This document shows, piece by piece, positions 33,118 through 41,045 of a stretch of 64,000 nucleotides of DNA. The notes beneath the pieces were generated by a model that was not told the DNA's origin, made no database searches, and saw nothing but the letters and a program-made list of their open reading frames with translations. Source of the DNA: Chloroflexota bacterium (lineage in GTDB: Bacteria > Chloroflexota > Anaerolineae > Aggregatilineales > Phototrophicaceae); NCBI GenBank assembly GCA_020161935.1, contig JAIUNI010000007.1:273864-337863 (forward strand), given 5' to 3'. Position 1 is the first letter of the stretch. Each line of letters opens with the position of its first letter. Made by a program: the position numbers and the translations under genes.

Positions 33118-34035
33118 TTACCCCGATTTGGGCGGAATTATCAATTCGTCTCCGGGACTTAGGCGGTCAGGATTGTCCAGACTATTTGCCCGTTGGAGTT
33201 CAGCAATCGTCACGCCGAATTGCAGACCGATGCTGTAGAGTGTATCGCCACGCTGCACCACGTAGGTTTGGCTGCCAGCGGGCAGCAGCGTTGGGATGAC
33301 GGTCGGGCCGGATGGGACAGCGGTCGCATCTGTGCTGCCATCGGTATCACATTCTGGAATACTCAGCGTATCGCCGGGTTGAATAATATCACCCGTGACC
33401 TGCGGATTGGCCTGCCGCAGGGATGCCAAGCTCACTTCATAGCTTAGGGCGATGCGGTAGAGTGTGTCGCCGGATTGGACGGTATGAACGCACGAGTCAT
33501 CCGCATTCGGCGGTGTGAAGGCGGTCGGTGTTACCAAGCCGGATGGTGTCGCGGTCGGTATGCCACCACTTCCACTTTCGGTAGTCGCGTCTACCACCGG
33601 AACTTGCGTGATTGGCCCCAGCGGCCCGGACGGCGTGATAAACTGGGTTTCTATCGGCGTACCCTGCGCGTCGACCAACTGCTGGCTTTCGCTCGTTGGC
33701 ACTTCACCCGAAGGCGTGTTTGTCGCGGCGGGTGGGATGGTCGCTGAAATAATGGTCAACGCGACCGGTGGATTACTGCCATCGGATGTGGCATCCGGCA
33801 GGGTGTCAACCGGTTCGGTTGGCAGCGGCAGATCCGTCGGCTGATCGCCCGTTTGTCCGGCTGTCGTCGTATCGTCGGTCGGCAGCGGCTGAGTCGTAAT
33901 TGATAAGTCCGGTGCGCTGACCGCTTCATTGGTAGTCAGGGGTTCTTGCAGCGCCGTTCCAGCCTGTTGGAAACACCCTGTTAGTGTTAAAGCTAATGGT
34001 AGGCTAACTAGCACAAAACACATTCGCAAACGCAT
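33118..34035 (-). CDS. LysM-domain lipoprotein
   Basis: A 305-aa predicted lipoprotein. The N terminus is a signal peptide with lipobox LTGC (Cys near residue 21). A Pro/Thr/Ser-rich linker of about 170 residues spans to two LysM domains: HTVQSGDTLYRIALSYEVSL (about 185-230) and YVVQRGDTLYSIGLQFGVTI (about 258-302), each ending PGDxLxIP. LysM binds peptidoglycan or N-acetylglucosamine polymers. The low-complexity linker probably spans the envelope. It ends at a strong terminator. Confidence 0.88.
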   Translation of the reverse strand: MRLRMCFVLVSLPLALTLTGCFQQAGTALQEPLTTNEAVSAPDLSITTQPLPTDDTTTAGQTGDQPTDLPLPTEPVDTLPDATSDGSNPPVALTIISATIPPAATNTPSGEVPTSESQQLVDAQGTPIETQFITPSGPLGPITQVPVVDATTESGSGGIPTATPSGLVTPTAFTPPNADDSCVHTVQSGDTLYRIALSYEVSLASLRQANPQVTGDIIQPGDTLSIPECDTDGSTDATAVPSGPTVIPTLLPAGSQTYVVQRGDTLYSIGLQFGVTIAELQRANSLDNPDRLSPGDELIIPPKSG

Positions 34036-34212
34036 ACCGTCATTACTTTCGTTTCATATTCGTTACATATCCTGTCACAGCATACTACAAAGCATTAATC
34101 TAAGCAAAGTCTCAATGCAGAAGTCTTGAATTTACCTATAGGTCAGGCTACAGTATAAATTGAGCTTTATTTCACATAGATCACACACAGTCATTCGCAG
34201 AGGTACCGCCCC

Positions 34213-34611
34213 GTGTCAGAAGTCAAGAAGCGTATTTTGGTCATCGACGACGAAGTTGCCATTCAGAACCTCATTCAATCGCTGCTCGAACGCTTTGGTT
34301 ATGAATTGGTTCGAGCGCTTAACGTGGCTACGGCTGTCCAAATCTTACGCCAGAAACCACTGCCGGATCTCGTCCTGTTAGACATGATGCTGCCAGATGT
34401 GGACGGGTTGGAACTGCTGCGCCAAATCCGCGAGACAAAAGTGTTCGACAGCCTGCCCGTGATTATCATTTCAGCCCTCGCCGACTCCGACCATATCCGT
34501 AAGGGGTTGGAAATGGGTGCAGACCGTTACATCACCAAGCCCGGCCTCGGTCATAATCTATTGAAAACCGTTCAAGATGTCCTCAAAACGGGGCGACGAA
34601 CGACGACTTAG
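34213..34611 (+). CDS. Single-domain response regulator (CheY-like)
   Basis: A 132-aa receiver domain. It has the acidic pair VIDDE (residues 11-13), phospho-acceptor Asp in VLLDMMLPDVDG (about 57), a Ser in IIISALA and the Lys in ITKP (about 109). There is no output domain, so it probably acts through protein contacts or as a phosphorelay intermediate. No histidine kinase is nearby. The start is GTG with AGAGG upstream. It ends 3 bp before the convergent glycosyltransferase gene. Confidence 0.93.
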   Translation: MSEVKKRILVIDDEVAIQNLIQSLLERFGYELVRALNVATAVQILRQKPLPDLVLLDMMLPDVDGLELLRQIRETKVFDSLPVIIISALADSDHIRKGLEMGADRYITKPGLGHNLLKTVQDVLKTGRRTTT

Positions 34612-34614
34612 CCC

Positions 34615-36138
34615 TCACGGCGGTAATAATTCATAGACAGCGAAGGGTGCTTGGTCGTAAGTACGGGTTACGCTAAACCCCGATTGCCGCAGGGCATCCA
34701 ACCACGCGCTCACATCCGCCCACGCTGGAACGACGAAATAGCGTGGCGCACGATCCGGTTGGAGCAGCGCATCCGCCGCAAAAGCCTCCGACGTTGGGTA
34801 ATAGACGCGCCGCTTATCCGACCACGTTCCCATGTAATAACCGAGTTCCCAACCGAGCCAATGGTCGTAAACGATTGCCCCTAAGCGCTGGCTGTTCAGG
34901 TAATCCGCTACCTGCTCGATGCCGTTGTGCTTACCCCGATCCCCTCCAATCGGCATTTGCCCCTCGCTGGCTGCCCACGCTGAAGGCAGCATGACACACC
35001 CGATAGCAATGAGCAGAATTGCTTGATAACGACTGCCGACCCGATACTGATCCAGTAAGGCGATGATGCCACGCGCCACGACAAGGACGAGCGGCGGCAG
35101 GGTGAGCAGCAGGTAGCGGTCGTAGATGTTGATGGCGACCAGCCAATGAATGAGGGCGTAGATTAGGATGTATAGCGTGAAGATTCCCTGAAAGGTGATT
35201 TTTCGAGTACCGGACAGCATGTATGCTGTCCCTACAACATGCGATTCCCTGTAGGCGGCATAGGTGATGCTTATCAGCCCTATCCCCCCTATAAACAGCA
35301 GCGCCGCAGTTATGAGTGGCGAGCCGAACAGATAGCCGGCATACTGCCACCACGCGGCTAAACGCGGTAGGAGTTCGTCCAGCCGCGCCAAGCGTCCGGG
35401 GTCGTTGTTGGTGGTCGCGAGCGCCCACATGCCAGTTGACTGCTCACGTGCGCTATCCCAGACGAGCAGCAACATGAAGCCGAGCAGGATAGGAATGATA
35501 AAGCGGGCTATCTTAATTACGGTGAGATGCTGCTTAAACCGCCGTTCACACGCCCAACCCACCGCCAGCACCAGCGGCACGTAGAGTACGGCCTGCTGCT
35601 TACACCACAAGCCCGCAACCAGCCATACACCCGCCCACAACCAGCGCCGACGACTGCCCATCCACAGGGCGAGTGCGAGGCATAAAAGCAGCAGCCCATC
35701 GGTGAAAGCGGTGGCGCTAAAGGCAACGGCTAAGGGTGATAGGGCGACCAGCAGCGCGGCAGCAACAGGCGTACATGCGTCACGCGGGAACACCCGTTTT
35801 GCCAGCACGTAGACGAGGGCGATCAATAGCAGGCTGGCGAATAACCCCGGCACACGAGCGGCAAATTCGCCGCGATGAACATCAAGCGTCAACACACCAT
35901 CCGGCAGCGGGGTGATGCCAAACGCGGTGAGGGCTAAGGCGTTGATGTAGATCGTCAGCGGCGGCTTATCCAGCGAGCCGTGCAGCAGCCAATCGCCCTG
36001 CACGGCGGCCTGACGCGCGAAGGTCACAAACAAGGCTTCGTCGGGGTGGAAGCGAGCATCCTGCCCCAACGCATGAAAGCGCAGCACCGCGCCAACCAGC
36101 AGGACGGCGAGGATGCTGACCAGCGGCTTATTTGGCAA
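34615..36138 (-). CDS. Polytopic GT39/ArnT-like glycosyltransferase
   Basis: A 507-aa membrane glycosyltransferase of the PMT/ArnT GT-C superfamily, which uses polyprenyl-phosphate sugars. The conserved loop acidic pair is in RFHPDEALF (about residues 30-38), with further VLTLDVHRGEFAARVPGL. About ten transmembrane helices precede a roughly 110-residue C-terminal soluble part. Residues about 302-311 (in GTAYMLSGT) are encoded by a class C palindrome lying between two helices. The gene overlaps the upstream DUF1028 gene by 11 bp and is probably co-transcribed with it. Confidence 0.82.
   Translation of the reverse strand: MPNKPLVSILAVLLVGAVLRFHALGQDARFHPDEALFVTFARQAAVQGDWLLHGSLDKPPLTIYINALALTAFGITPLPDGVLTLDVHRGEFAARVPGLFASLLLIALVYVLAKRVFPRDACTPVAAALLVALSPLAVAFSATAFTDGLLLLCLALALWMGSRRRWLWAGVWLVAGLWCKQQAVLYVPLVLAVGWACERRFKQHLTVIKIARFIIPILLGFMLLLVWDSAREQSTGMWALATTNNDPGRLARLDELLPRLAAWWQYAGYLFGSPLITAALLFIGGIGLISITYAAYRESHVVGTAYMLSGTRKITFQGIFTLYILIYALIHWLVAINIYDRYLLLTLPPLVLVVARGIIALLDQYRVGSRYQAILLIAIGCVMLPSAWAASEGQMPIGGDRGKHNGIEQVADYLNSQRLGAIVYDHWLGWELGYYMGTWSDKRRVYYPTSEAFAADALLQPDRAPRYFVVPAWADVSAWLDALRQSGFSVTRTYDQAPFAVYELLPP
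35212..35235 (+). repeat. Class C palindrome inside a coding region
   Basis: GGACAGCAT (35212-35220), GT, ATGCTGTCC (35223-35231), then CTAC, preceded by GAGTACC. It differs by a few bases from the array palindrome at 17.85-18.22 kb. GATTCCCTG occurs on both sides (35172-35180 and 35243-35251). Confidence 0.8.
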
Positions 36139-36994
36139 AGCGTTCGCGCAAATAGTCGAGGGCTACGCGGTCGATGACTTCGGTGTTGCCTTCAATATTC
36201 CAGCGTTCTTCCAAGTTCTCGTTGCAGACCATTGTCCAGAAGGATTCCTTGCTGACAGTATCCCAGCCGTTAGTGGTTTCGGCCTTCAGGTAGCCCTGTG
36301 AGCGCATCCAGTGTTGAATTTCGCCAGCGATGATGGGGGTGATGGGCGTGAGGTCTTCCGGTCGTGGTCGCCCGAAGAACAGATGATGGGTTTGCACCAA
36401 CTTTTGCAGCTTCGGGAGCGGATTAGGGTCATCGTCAATCCGGCAATCAAGATATAGGTCGGTATCACCCCCATAGCCACCACCCGGCTTCCTGACCAGC
36501 ACGCCCGCGCCCTGCTTACCACGACGGTCACCACCGGCTTCGTCACCTGCCACAAGCGCGGCGACTAAACGGTCAGCGAGTTCACCGGTTGCGGACTTGT
36601 AAGCGTCGGCCATTGCTTGAACAACCTGCGGCCCCGCGAGGATATTCCCCTGACAGGTAAAGCCTTCGCCCGATATATGCCCTGCCCAATTCAAACATTC
36701 TACGCCTGAGTGTGCGGCTGCATTACCGTAGCGGTCAACCACACCGATCTGCCGGTGGACGAGTTTGGGGTCATCCTTGAGCAGCACCGCTATCGTTTCC
36801 TGCGCCGTCTTGCCCTGCGCCAGCAGCGCCAAGCCATCTGGCCCGAACTTCACTTTCGACATGGCCTGTGTCGCAACCGCACCTACGCCGGACTGCGCCC
36901 AACAAACCAACCCGCCCACGCATGGGAATTTACTGGCTACCGCCGCGCCCCACGCCTGTTCCGCCGGATCGTACGCTACAATTGAAAATGTCAT
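36128..36994 (-). CDS. DUF1028 family protein (Ntn-hydrolase-like)
   Basis: A 288-aa DUF1028 protein. The family opening TFSIVAYDPAEQAWGAAVASKF follows the start, with VGAVATQAMSKV, and YGNAAAHSG and GFTCQGNIL in the middle. Family members resemble Ntn hydrolases, where the residue after Met would be the nucleophile; choosing the second ATG (36994) gives Met-Thr. The domain ends near residue 215, and a C-terminal extension of about 70 residues (ITPIIAGEIQHWMRSQGYL) resembles a small helical binding domain. It overlaps the glycosyltransferase gene by 11 bp. Enzymatic role unknown. Confidence 0.85.
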   Translation of the reverse strand: MTFSIVAYDPAEQAWGAAVASKFPCVGGLVCWAQSGVGAVATQAMSKVKFGPDGLALLAQGKTAQETIAVLLKDDPKLVHRQIGVVDRYGNAAAHSGVECLNWAGHISGEGFTCQGNILAGPQVVQAMADAYKSATGELADRLVAALVAGDEAGGDRRGKQGAGVLVRKPGGGYGGDTDLYLDCRIDDDPNPLPKLQKLVQTHHLFFGRPRPEDLTPITPIIAGEIQHWMRSQGYLKAETTNGWDTVSKESFWTMVCNENLEERWNIEGNTEVIDRVALDYLRERFAK

Positions 36995-37095
36995 CATCGC
37001 CCTCGCTAATCTCTGGATGTCGTCTTATCATACCGACAGCATTTATACCCTGCCACTGATGGCTAGTGATTGTCCTATGAAAGTGAGCCTCGCGC

Positions 37096-37881
37096 ATGAT
37101 TCTCTCGGATATTAAGGCGGTCGTCAGTGATATGGATGGCGTGCTGTGGCGCGGTGATGTGCCGCTGCCGGGGATGGTCGATTTCTTTCACATGCTGCGC
37201 GAGCGCAATCTGCCGTTCGTCCTTGCCACCAACAACAGCATGAAAGCACCATCGGATTATGTGGTGAAGCTGGCGAAGTTGGGCGTGCCGGATGTGAGCG
37301 TTGAGTACATTTTGACTTCCAGCACCACGACCGTGAGCTACTTACAGGCGAATTATCCGGCGGGGTCGCCCGTGCATGTGCTGGGCGGTGACGGGCTGCG
37401 GCGGGTGATGCAAGCCGGTGGGTTTACACTCGATGACACCGCACCTAAGGCGGTCGTCGTCGGGCTGGACACGACCCTGACCTACGAGAAGCTCAAAAAA
37501 GCATCATTCCTCATTCAAGCGGGGGCGGCATTCATCGCCACCAACCAAGACGACTCGCTGCCAACGCCCGAAGGACTGGCCCCCGGTGCGGGTAGTATTG
37601 TAGCGGCTCTCAAAGCAGCAACGGGCAAGCAACCGCTGGTCATGGGCAAGCCGGATGCACCGATGTTCGAGGCGGCGCTGCGGCTGCTCGGCACCAAGCC
37701 TTCGGAGACTCTGATGATTGGTGACCGGCTGAATACGGACATCACCGGCGCGTCGCTGCTGGGGTTCAAAACGGCGCTGGTGCTTTCGGGCGTGGCGACC
37801 CGCGCCGAGGTAGAAATCAGCACGATTAAGCCGGATTGTATTTATGACCATCTGGCAGCGCTGCGGTTGGCATGGGGCTAA
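37096..37881 (+). CDS. HAD-superfamily phosphatase, class IIA (NagD-like)
   Basis: A 261-aa HAD hydrolase of subfamily IIA. Motif I is VVSDMDGVLWRG (nucleophile Asp, residues 10-14), motif II LATNNSMKA, motif III Lys in MGKPDAPMF and motif IV LMIGDRLNTDITGA. The C2 cap lies between motifs II and III. Relatives dephosphorylate small sugar phosphates, nucleotides or p-nitrophenyl phosphate. The last 4 bases overlap the convergent gene end at 37878. Confidence 0.92.
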   Translation: MILSDIKAVVSDMDGVLWRGDVPLPGMVDFFHMLRERNLPFVLATNNSMKAPSDYVVKLAKLGVPDVSVEYILTSSTTTVSYLQANYPAGSPVHVLGGDGLRRVMQAGGFTLDDTAPKAVVVGLDTTLTYEKLKKASFLIQAGAAFIATNQDDSLPTPEGLAPGAGSIVAALKAATGKQPLVMGKPDAPMFEAALRLLGTKPSETLMIGDRLNTDITGASLLGFKTALVLSGVATRAEVEISTIKPDCIYDHLAALRLAWG

Positions 37882-38279
37882 ATCTCATTAACCAACTGAA
37901 CCTGAATATAAACCGAGGTCTTTTCCAGCGCCGTGCGACGTTCATCACTCAGGTAGGGGTACATCTGCCGGAGTAAATCACTCAGCGGCATCTGGTCGGC
38001 GGTGAAGGGGCGGGCGTAGGCATCCACCCGTTTTCCGCGTAGCACGAGCATCACCGGCGCACCTCCAATTAGGTTACGCCACCACCTGCGTTCCTGCTGG
38101 GTGAACAGCATCAGTTCCTCACCGTTATACCGATATTCCAGCGGCGTAACATACACGCTGCCACTCTTGCGCCCTGTGACTGCTATGAGCAGGACATGGT
38201 TACTCGCGACAAAATGCAGGGGCGAGGCGAGCAAGGGTTTCATCAAGCGGTTAGCGAGGGTGTTCAAGAAATTTCGCAT
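37878..38279 (-). CDS. Deazaflavin-dependent nitroreductase-family protein
   Basis: A 133-aa split-beta-barrel protein of the DDN/DUF385 family, related to F420H2-dependent nitroreductases. The signature TGRKSGSVYVTPLEYRYNG and WWRNLIGGAPVMLVLRGKRV is intact. Some relatives use FMN or haem instead, and no other F420 gene is in the window, so the cofactor is open. Gene ends overlap by 4 bp with the convergent HAD gene. Confidence 0.82.
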   Translation of the reverse strand: MRNFLNTLANRLMKPLLASPLHFVASNHVLLIAVTGRKSGSVYVTPLEYRYNGEELMLFTQQERRWWRNLIGGAPVMLVLRGKRVDAYARPFTADQMPLSDLLRQMYPYLSDERRTALEKTSVYIQVQLVNEI

Positions 38280-38423
38280 TGTATTGGTGCCCTCCTTGCC
38301 CCACTATAGCGCTTTCGGTGATGCCGATGCAGTTATAGAGGTTATGAGAAACGGGTGATTTTCTTCAACCTTCTGCTAAAATAAGCATCCGAGCGTATGG
38401 ACTATTTGTTCAGAAAGCGGATT

Positions 38424-39389
38424 ATGCAATATACACACATGGGACGTACCGGATTACTTGTCAGCCGTTTATGCCTCGGCACCATGAACTTCGGGCCGGA
38501 AACAACCGAAGCCGACAGCTTCGCGGTCATGGATAAAGCCCTTGAGTTAGGCATCAATTTTTTTGACACCGCTAATGTTTACGGGTGGAAAAAAGGTGAA
38601 GGCGTTACGGAGCAGATCGTCGGGCGGTGGTTCGCGCAAGGTGGGGGCCGCCGCGAAAAGACCGTTATCGCTACCAAAGTATACGGCGATATGGGCGACT
38701 GGCCGAACCAGAGCAAACTTTCGGCGCTTCACATCAAGCGGGCTTGTGAAGACAGCCTGCGCCGTTTGCAAACCGATTACATCGACCTGTACCAGATGCA
38801 CCACGTCGACCGTGCAACCCCGTGGGAGGAAATCTGGCAAGCGATGGAACAGCTTGTCCGCGAGGGCAAAGTGCTTTATGTAGGCAGCAGCAACTTCGCC
38901 GGATGGCACATCGCACAGGCCAACGAAATCGCCAAGAACCGGCACTTTATGGGGTTGGTTTCCGAGCAAAGCCTGTACAACCTTGCCGCCCGTACGATTG
39001 AACTGGAAGTCGTCCCCGCGTGCGAAAGTTACGGCCTCGGCATTATCCCTTGGAGTCCGCTGGCGGGGGGTATCCTCGGCGGGACGAAAGAAGCGGGCAA
39101 GCGGCGGCAGACCAACCGTTCAGCCGACATCAGCCAGAAGAAAGCCGAGCAGCTTGCCAGCTATGAAGCCTTCTGCGACAGCATCGGTGAAAAACCGGCG
39201 GATGTGGCGCTGGCATGGCTGCTGGCGAACCCGGTTGTGACCGCGCCGATCATTGGCCCGCGCACGATGGAGCAGTTCACCGGCAGCCTACGCGCGTTGG
39301 AAATTAAGCTCACGGACGAACAACTGAAACGCCTCGACGAGATTTGGCCCGGCCCCGGTGGCAAAGCCCCAGAAGCCTACGCCTGGTAA
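38424..39389 (+). CDS. Aldo/keto reductase
   Basis: A 321-aa TIM-barrel NADPH-dependent oxidoreductase. The start MQYTHMGRTGLLVSRLCLGT (in-frame ATG 38424; 38397 is an alternative adding nine residues) is typical. The catalytic tetrad is in FDTANVYG (Asp, Tyr), VIATKVYG (Lys) and QMHHVD (His). The NADP phosphate-binding end is IIGPRTMEQ. Closest in style to YajO/YakC-like members. A class C palindrome and the serine-hydrolase gene follow on the same strand. Confidence 0.92.
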   Translation: MQYTHMGRTGLLVSRLCLGTMNFGPETTEADSFAVMDKALELGINFFDTANVYGWKKGEGVTEQIVGRWFAQGGGRREKTVIATKVYGDMGDWPNQSKLSALHIKRACEDSLRRLQTDYIDLYQMHHVDRATPWEEIWQAMEQLVREGKVLYVGSSNFAGWHIAQANEIAKNRHFMGLVSEQSLYNLAARTIELEVVPACESYGLGIIPWSPLAGGILGGTKEAGKRRQTNRSADISQKKAEQLASYEAFCDSIGEKPADVALAWLLANPVVTAPIIGPRTMEQFTGSLRALEIKLTDEQLKRLDEIWPGPGGKAPEAYAW

Positions 39390-39400
39390 TCGTAAATACA

Positions 39401-39428
39401 GGGGCAGACGAGCGTTCGCCTGCCCTAC
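39401..39428 (+). repeat. Class C palindrome
   Basis: GGGGCAGACGAGCGTTCGCCTGCCCTAC forms an imperfect stem with one internal mismatch. It lies between the aldo/keto reductase stop (39389) and the next ATG (39439), so it is probably within a shared transcript. Confidence 0.65.
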
Positions 39429-39438
39429 TTCAGAGCCT

Positions 39439-40440
39439 ATGACACATCACATTCAATTGACTCGCCGCCGCTTCTTGCAACTCCTCGGTTCTGCCGCCCT
39501 TCTACCGCTGCAACAGCCGCCCACTGGCCCGAATGATTGGACGCAGGAAACGGATTTGGCACGCAGCATTCGTGAATTCCTTGAGGAATCGTTTAGCGGA
39601 TGGGAGATGGCGCTGGATTTCCGGCGCATCAACGCGAACAACAACCAAGAATTTATCATCCAAATTCAGTCGGACAAGTTGTATCCGGTGGCGAGCTGCT
39701 TTAAGGCGTGGATCGCCCTGTACTATTACTTCTATACACCGCGCGACCAGTGGCAGGATACGCAGGGAACGCCGCTGTACAGCACCATCGTGTTCAGCAA
39801 CAACACGGAAGCTGGAACGACGCTGGCGGAGGTTGCCAACCGCGTGCCGGGGGCGGGCAACCCGATTGAGAAATTCAACGACTTCCTGCGAACACGGGTG
39901 GGCATGACCAACGGGATGTACTCATGGAACTGGACGGGCAGCGGAACAGCCGGATTTACGGATGAGCGGTTCGTACCAAGCGACAACCGTGGGATGACTT
40001 ATAACGGTGAGTTTTACCGCGTGGATAACCTGTTTAACGTGACTGACTTAGCGCACGGCTACGATGTGCTGCAACGGGGTCAATCGTTCGCGCGATGGAG
40101 TACGATGTATGACGCGATTATGGCGACGGATGCGCTGCTCAGTATCCGAGCGTCGGATTACACCTCGCCACTCGAATATGTGTTTCCTGAGGGGTATATG
40201 GGCAAGGACGGTATTCTGCCCGCAACCGATTTACCGCCGGGGTTGGGGCGGGTGATCGCGGATGCCGGTGTGATTACGGTCGGCGATGCCCATTACATCA
40301 TCGCGTTTATGTCGATGGGTGTGGGCGAGTCGATTGTGCGGAACAAGCTGGACGATCTGGCGCGGATGATAGAGGTCTACGAACGCGGACGACCGAGCAT
40401 TACCCCACCGCCGTATGACGACGGCAACCGCGATAATTAG
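39439..40440 (+). CDS. Tat-exported serine hydrolase (class A beta-lactamase-like fold)
   Basis: A 333-aa exported protein. The frame is open from 39358, but ATG 39439 starts a twin-arginine signal (TRRRFLQLLGSAALLP). The core resembles the beta-lactamase enzyme family: VASCFKAWIALYYYF holds the SxxK pair, and NPIEKFNDFLRTRVGMTN a substrate-side helix. A KTG triad is not clear. The C-terminal 40 residues are Pro/Arg-rich. It may act on peptidoglycan or peptides rather than beta-lactams. The class C palindrome just upstream may affect its expression. Confidence 0.75.
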   Translation: MTHHIQLTRRRFLQLLGSAALLPLQQPPTGPNDWTQETDLARSIREFLEESFSGWEMALDFRRINANNNQEFIIQIQSDKLYPVASCFKAWIALYYYFYTPRDQWQDTQGTPLYSTIVFSNNTEAGTTLAEVANRVPGAGNPIEKFNDFLRTRVGMTNGMYSWNWTGSGTAGFTDERFVPSDNRGMTYNGEFYRVDNLFNVTDLAHGYDVLQRGQSFARWSTMYDAIMATDALLSIRASDYTSPLEYVFPEGYMGKDGILPATDLPPGLGRVIADAGVITVGDAHYIIAFMSMGVGESIVRNKLDDLARMIEVYERGRPSITPPPYDDGNRDN

Positions 40441-40465
40441 GGCGAGGCGGGTTTATTCAGCGCTG

Positions 40466-40655
40466 CACAAATTGCATATTTCCCGCTGAAATGGCTGGCG
40501 GGAAGCCCGGCTAGATCCGCTGAGCTGTCATTTTGTGGCGGCAGATGTGAGGGAGCGCGGCGCTGAATTTGCGACATTTCAGCGGATTACTCCCGTGTAT
40601 CCGCCGCTATGCAACAGTTGCAGTTGCATGGCGGAAGTGAGGGAGCGAACCGCCG
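40466..40655 (-). repeat. Class D structured element, copy 2 (opposite orientation)
   Basis: The well-preserved module reads on the plus strand CTCCC (40590-40594), GTGTA, TCCGCC (40600-40605), ATGCAAC...GTTGCAT (40609-40629), GGCGGA (40630-40635), AGTGA, GGGAG (40641-40645). All stems pair perfectly. The second module lies at about 40480-40555 with GCAGATGTGAGGGAG. Aligned to copy 1 the apical hairpin changed from TGCAAA/TTTGCA to ATGCAAC/GTTGCAT, keeping pairing. Confidence 0.7.
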
Positions 40656-40674
40656 AATGTGCGAAAGCCCAAAC

Positions 40675-40866
40675 ACCACAACAAAACGCAAAGACGCAAG
40701 GAAGCAAAGGCGCAAAGAGAATACAGAGAAAGCAATACGATTAACCACAGAGCGCACAGAGAAAATACAGAGACATTCATTTAAACCGCCAAGTCGCCAA
40801 GAACGCCAAGGAAATACAAAGACAGATTAACCACAGAGGCACAGAGGACACAGAGAAAACACAAAG
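40675..40866. repeat. Class B low-complexity repeat block
   Basis: Long string of CGCAAAG, GCAAGGAAG, ACCACAGAG, GCACAGAG, GCCAAGTCGCCAAGAACGCCAAGG words. It is the densest class B block here. The 40441-41045 gap otherwise holds only class D copy 2 and the leader of the next gene. Confidence 0.7.
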
Positions 40867-41045
40867 AGATACAAGAGTAATTATAGCACAAAAATTCTTA
40901 TGTGATGGTTAGAGTTTTCAAACCTTCGCCGTTCAGAGAGCAGGTTAATCGGATGATTGGGGTGGCTGAGTGATGGGTTGCATACCCTGCTGAAAGGCCT
41001 ACAATGCAATTATTGGCAGTTACAATGAGGTTGTAAAAGCGCAGC

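Noticed and set aside
32486..33299. Three overlapping plus-strand frames of 78-169 aa with identical starts
   Set aside because: They are created by the 152-bp repeat; all start at the same repeat position and change frame at each unit.
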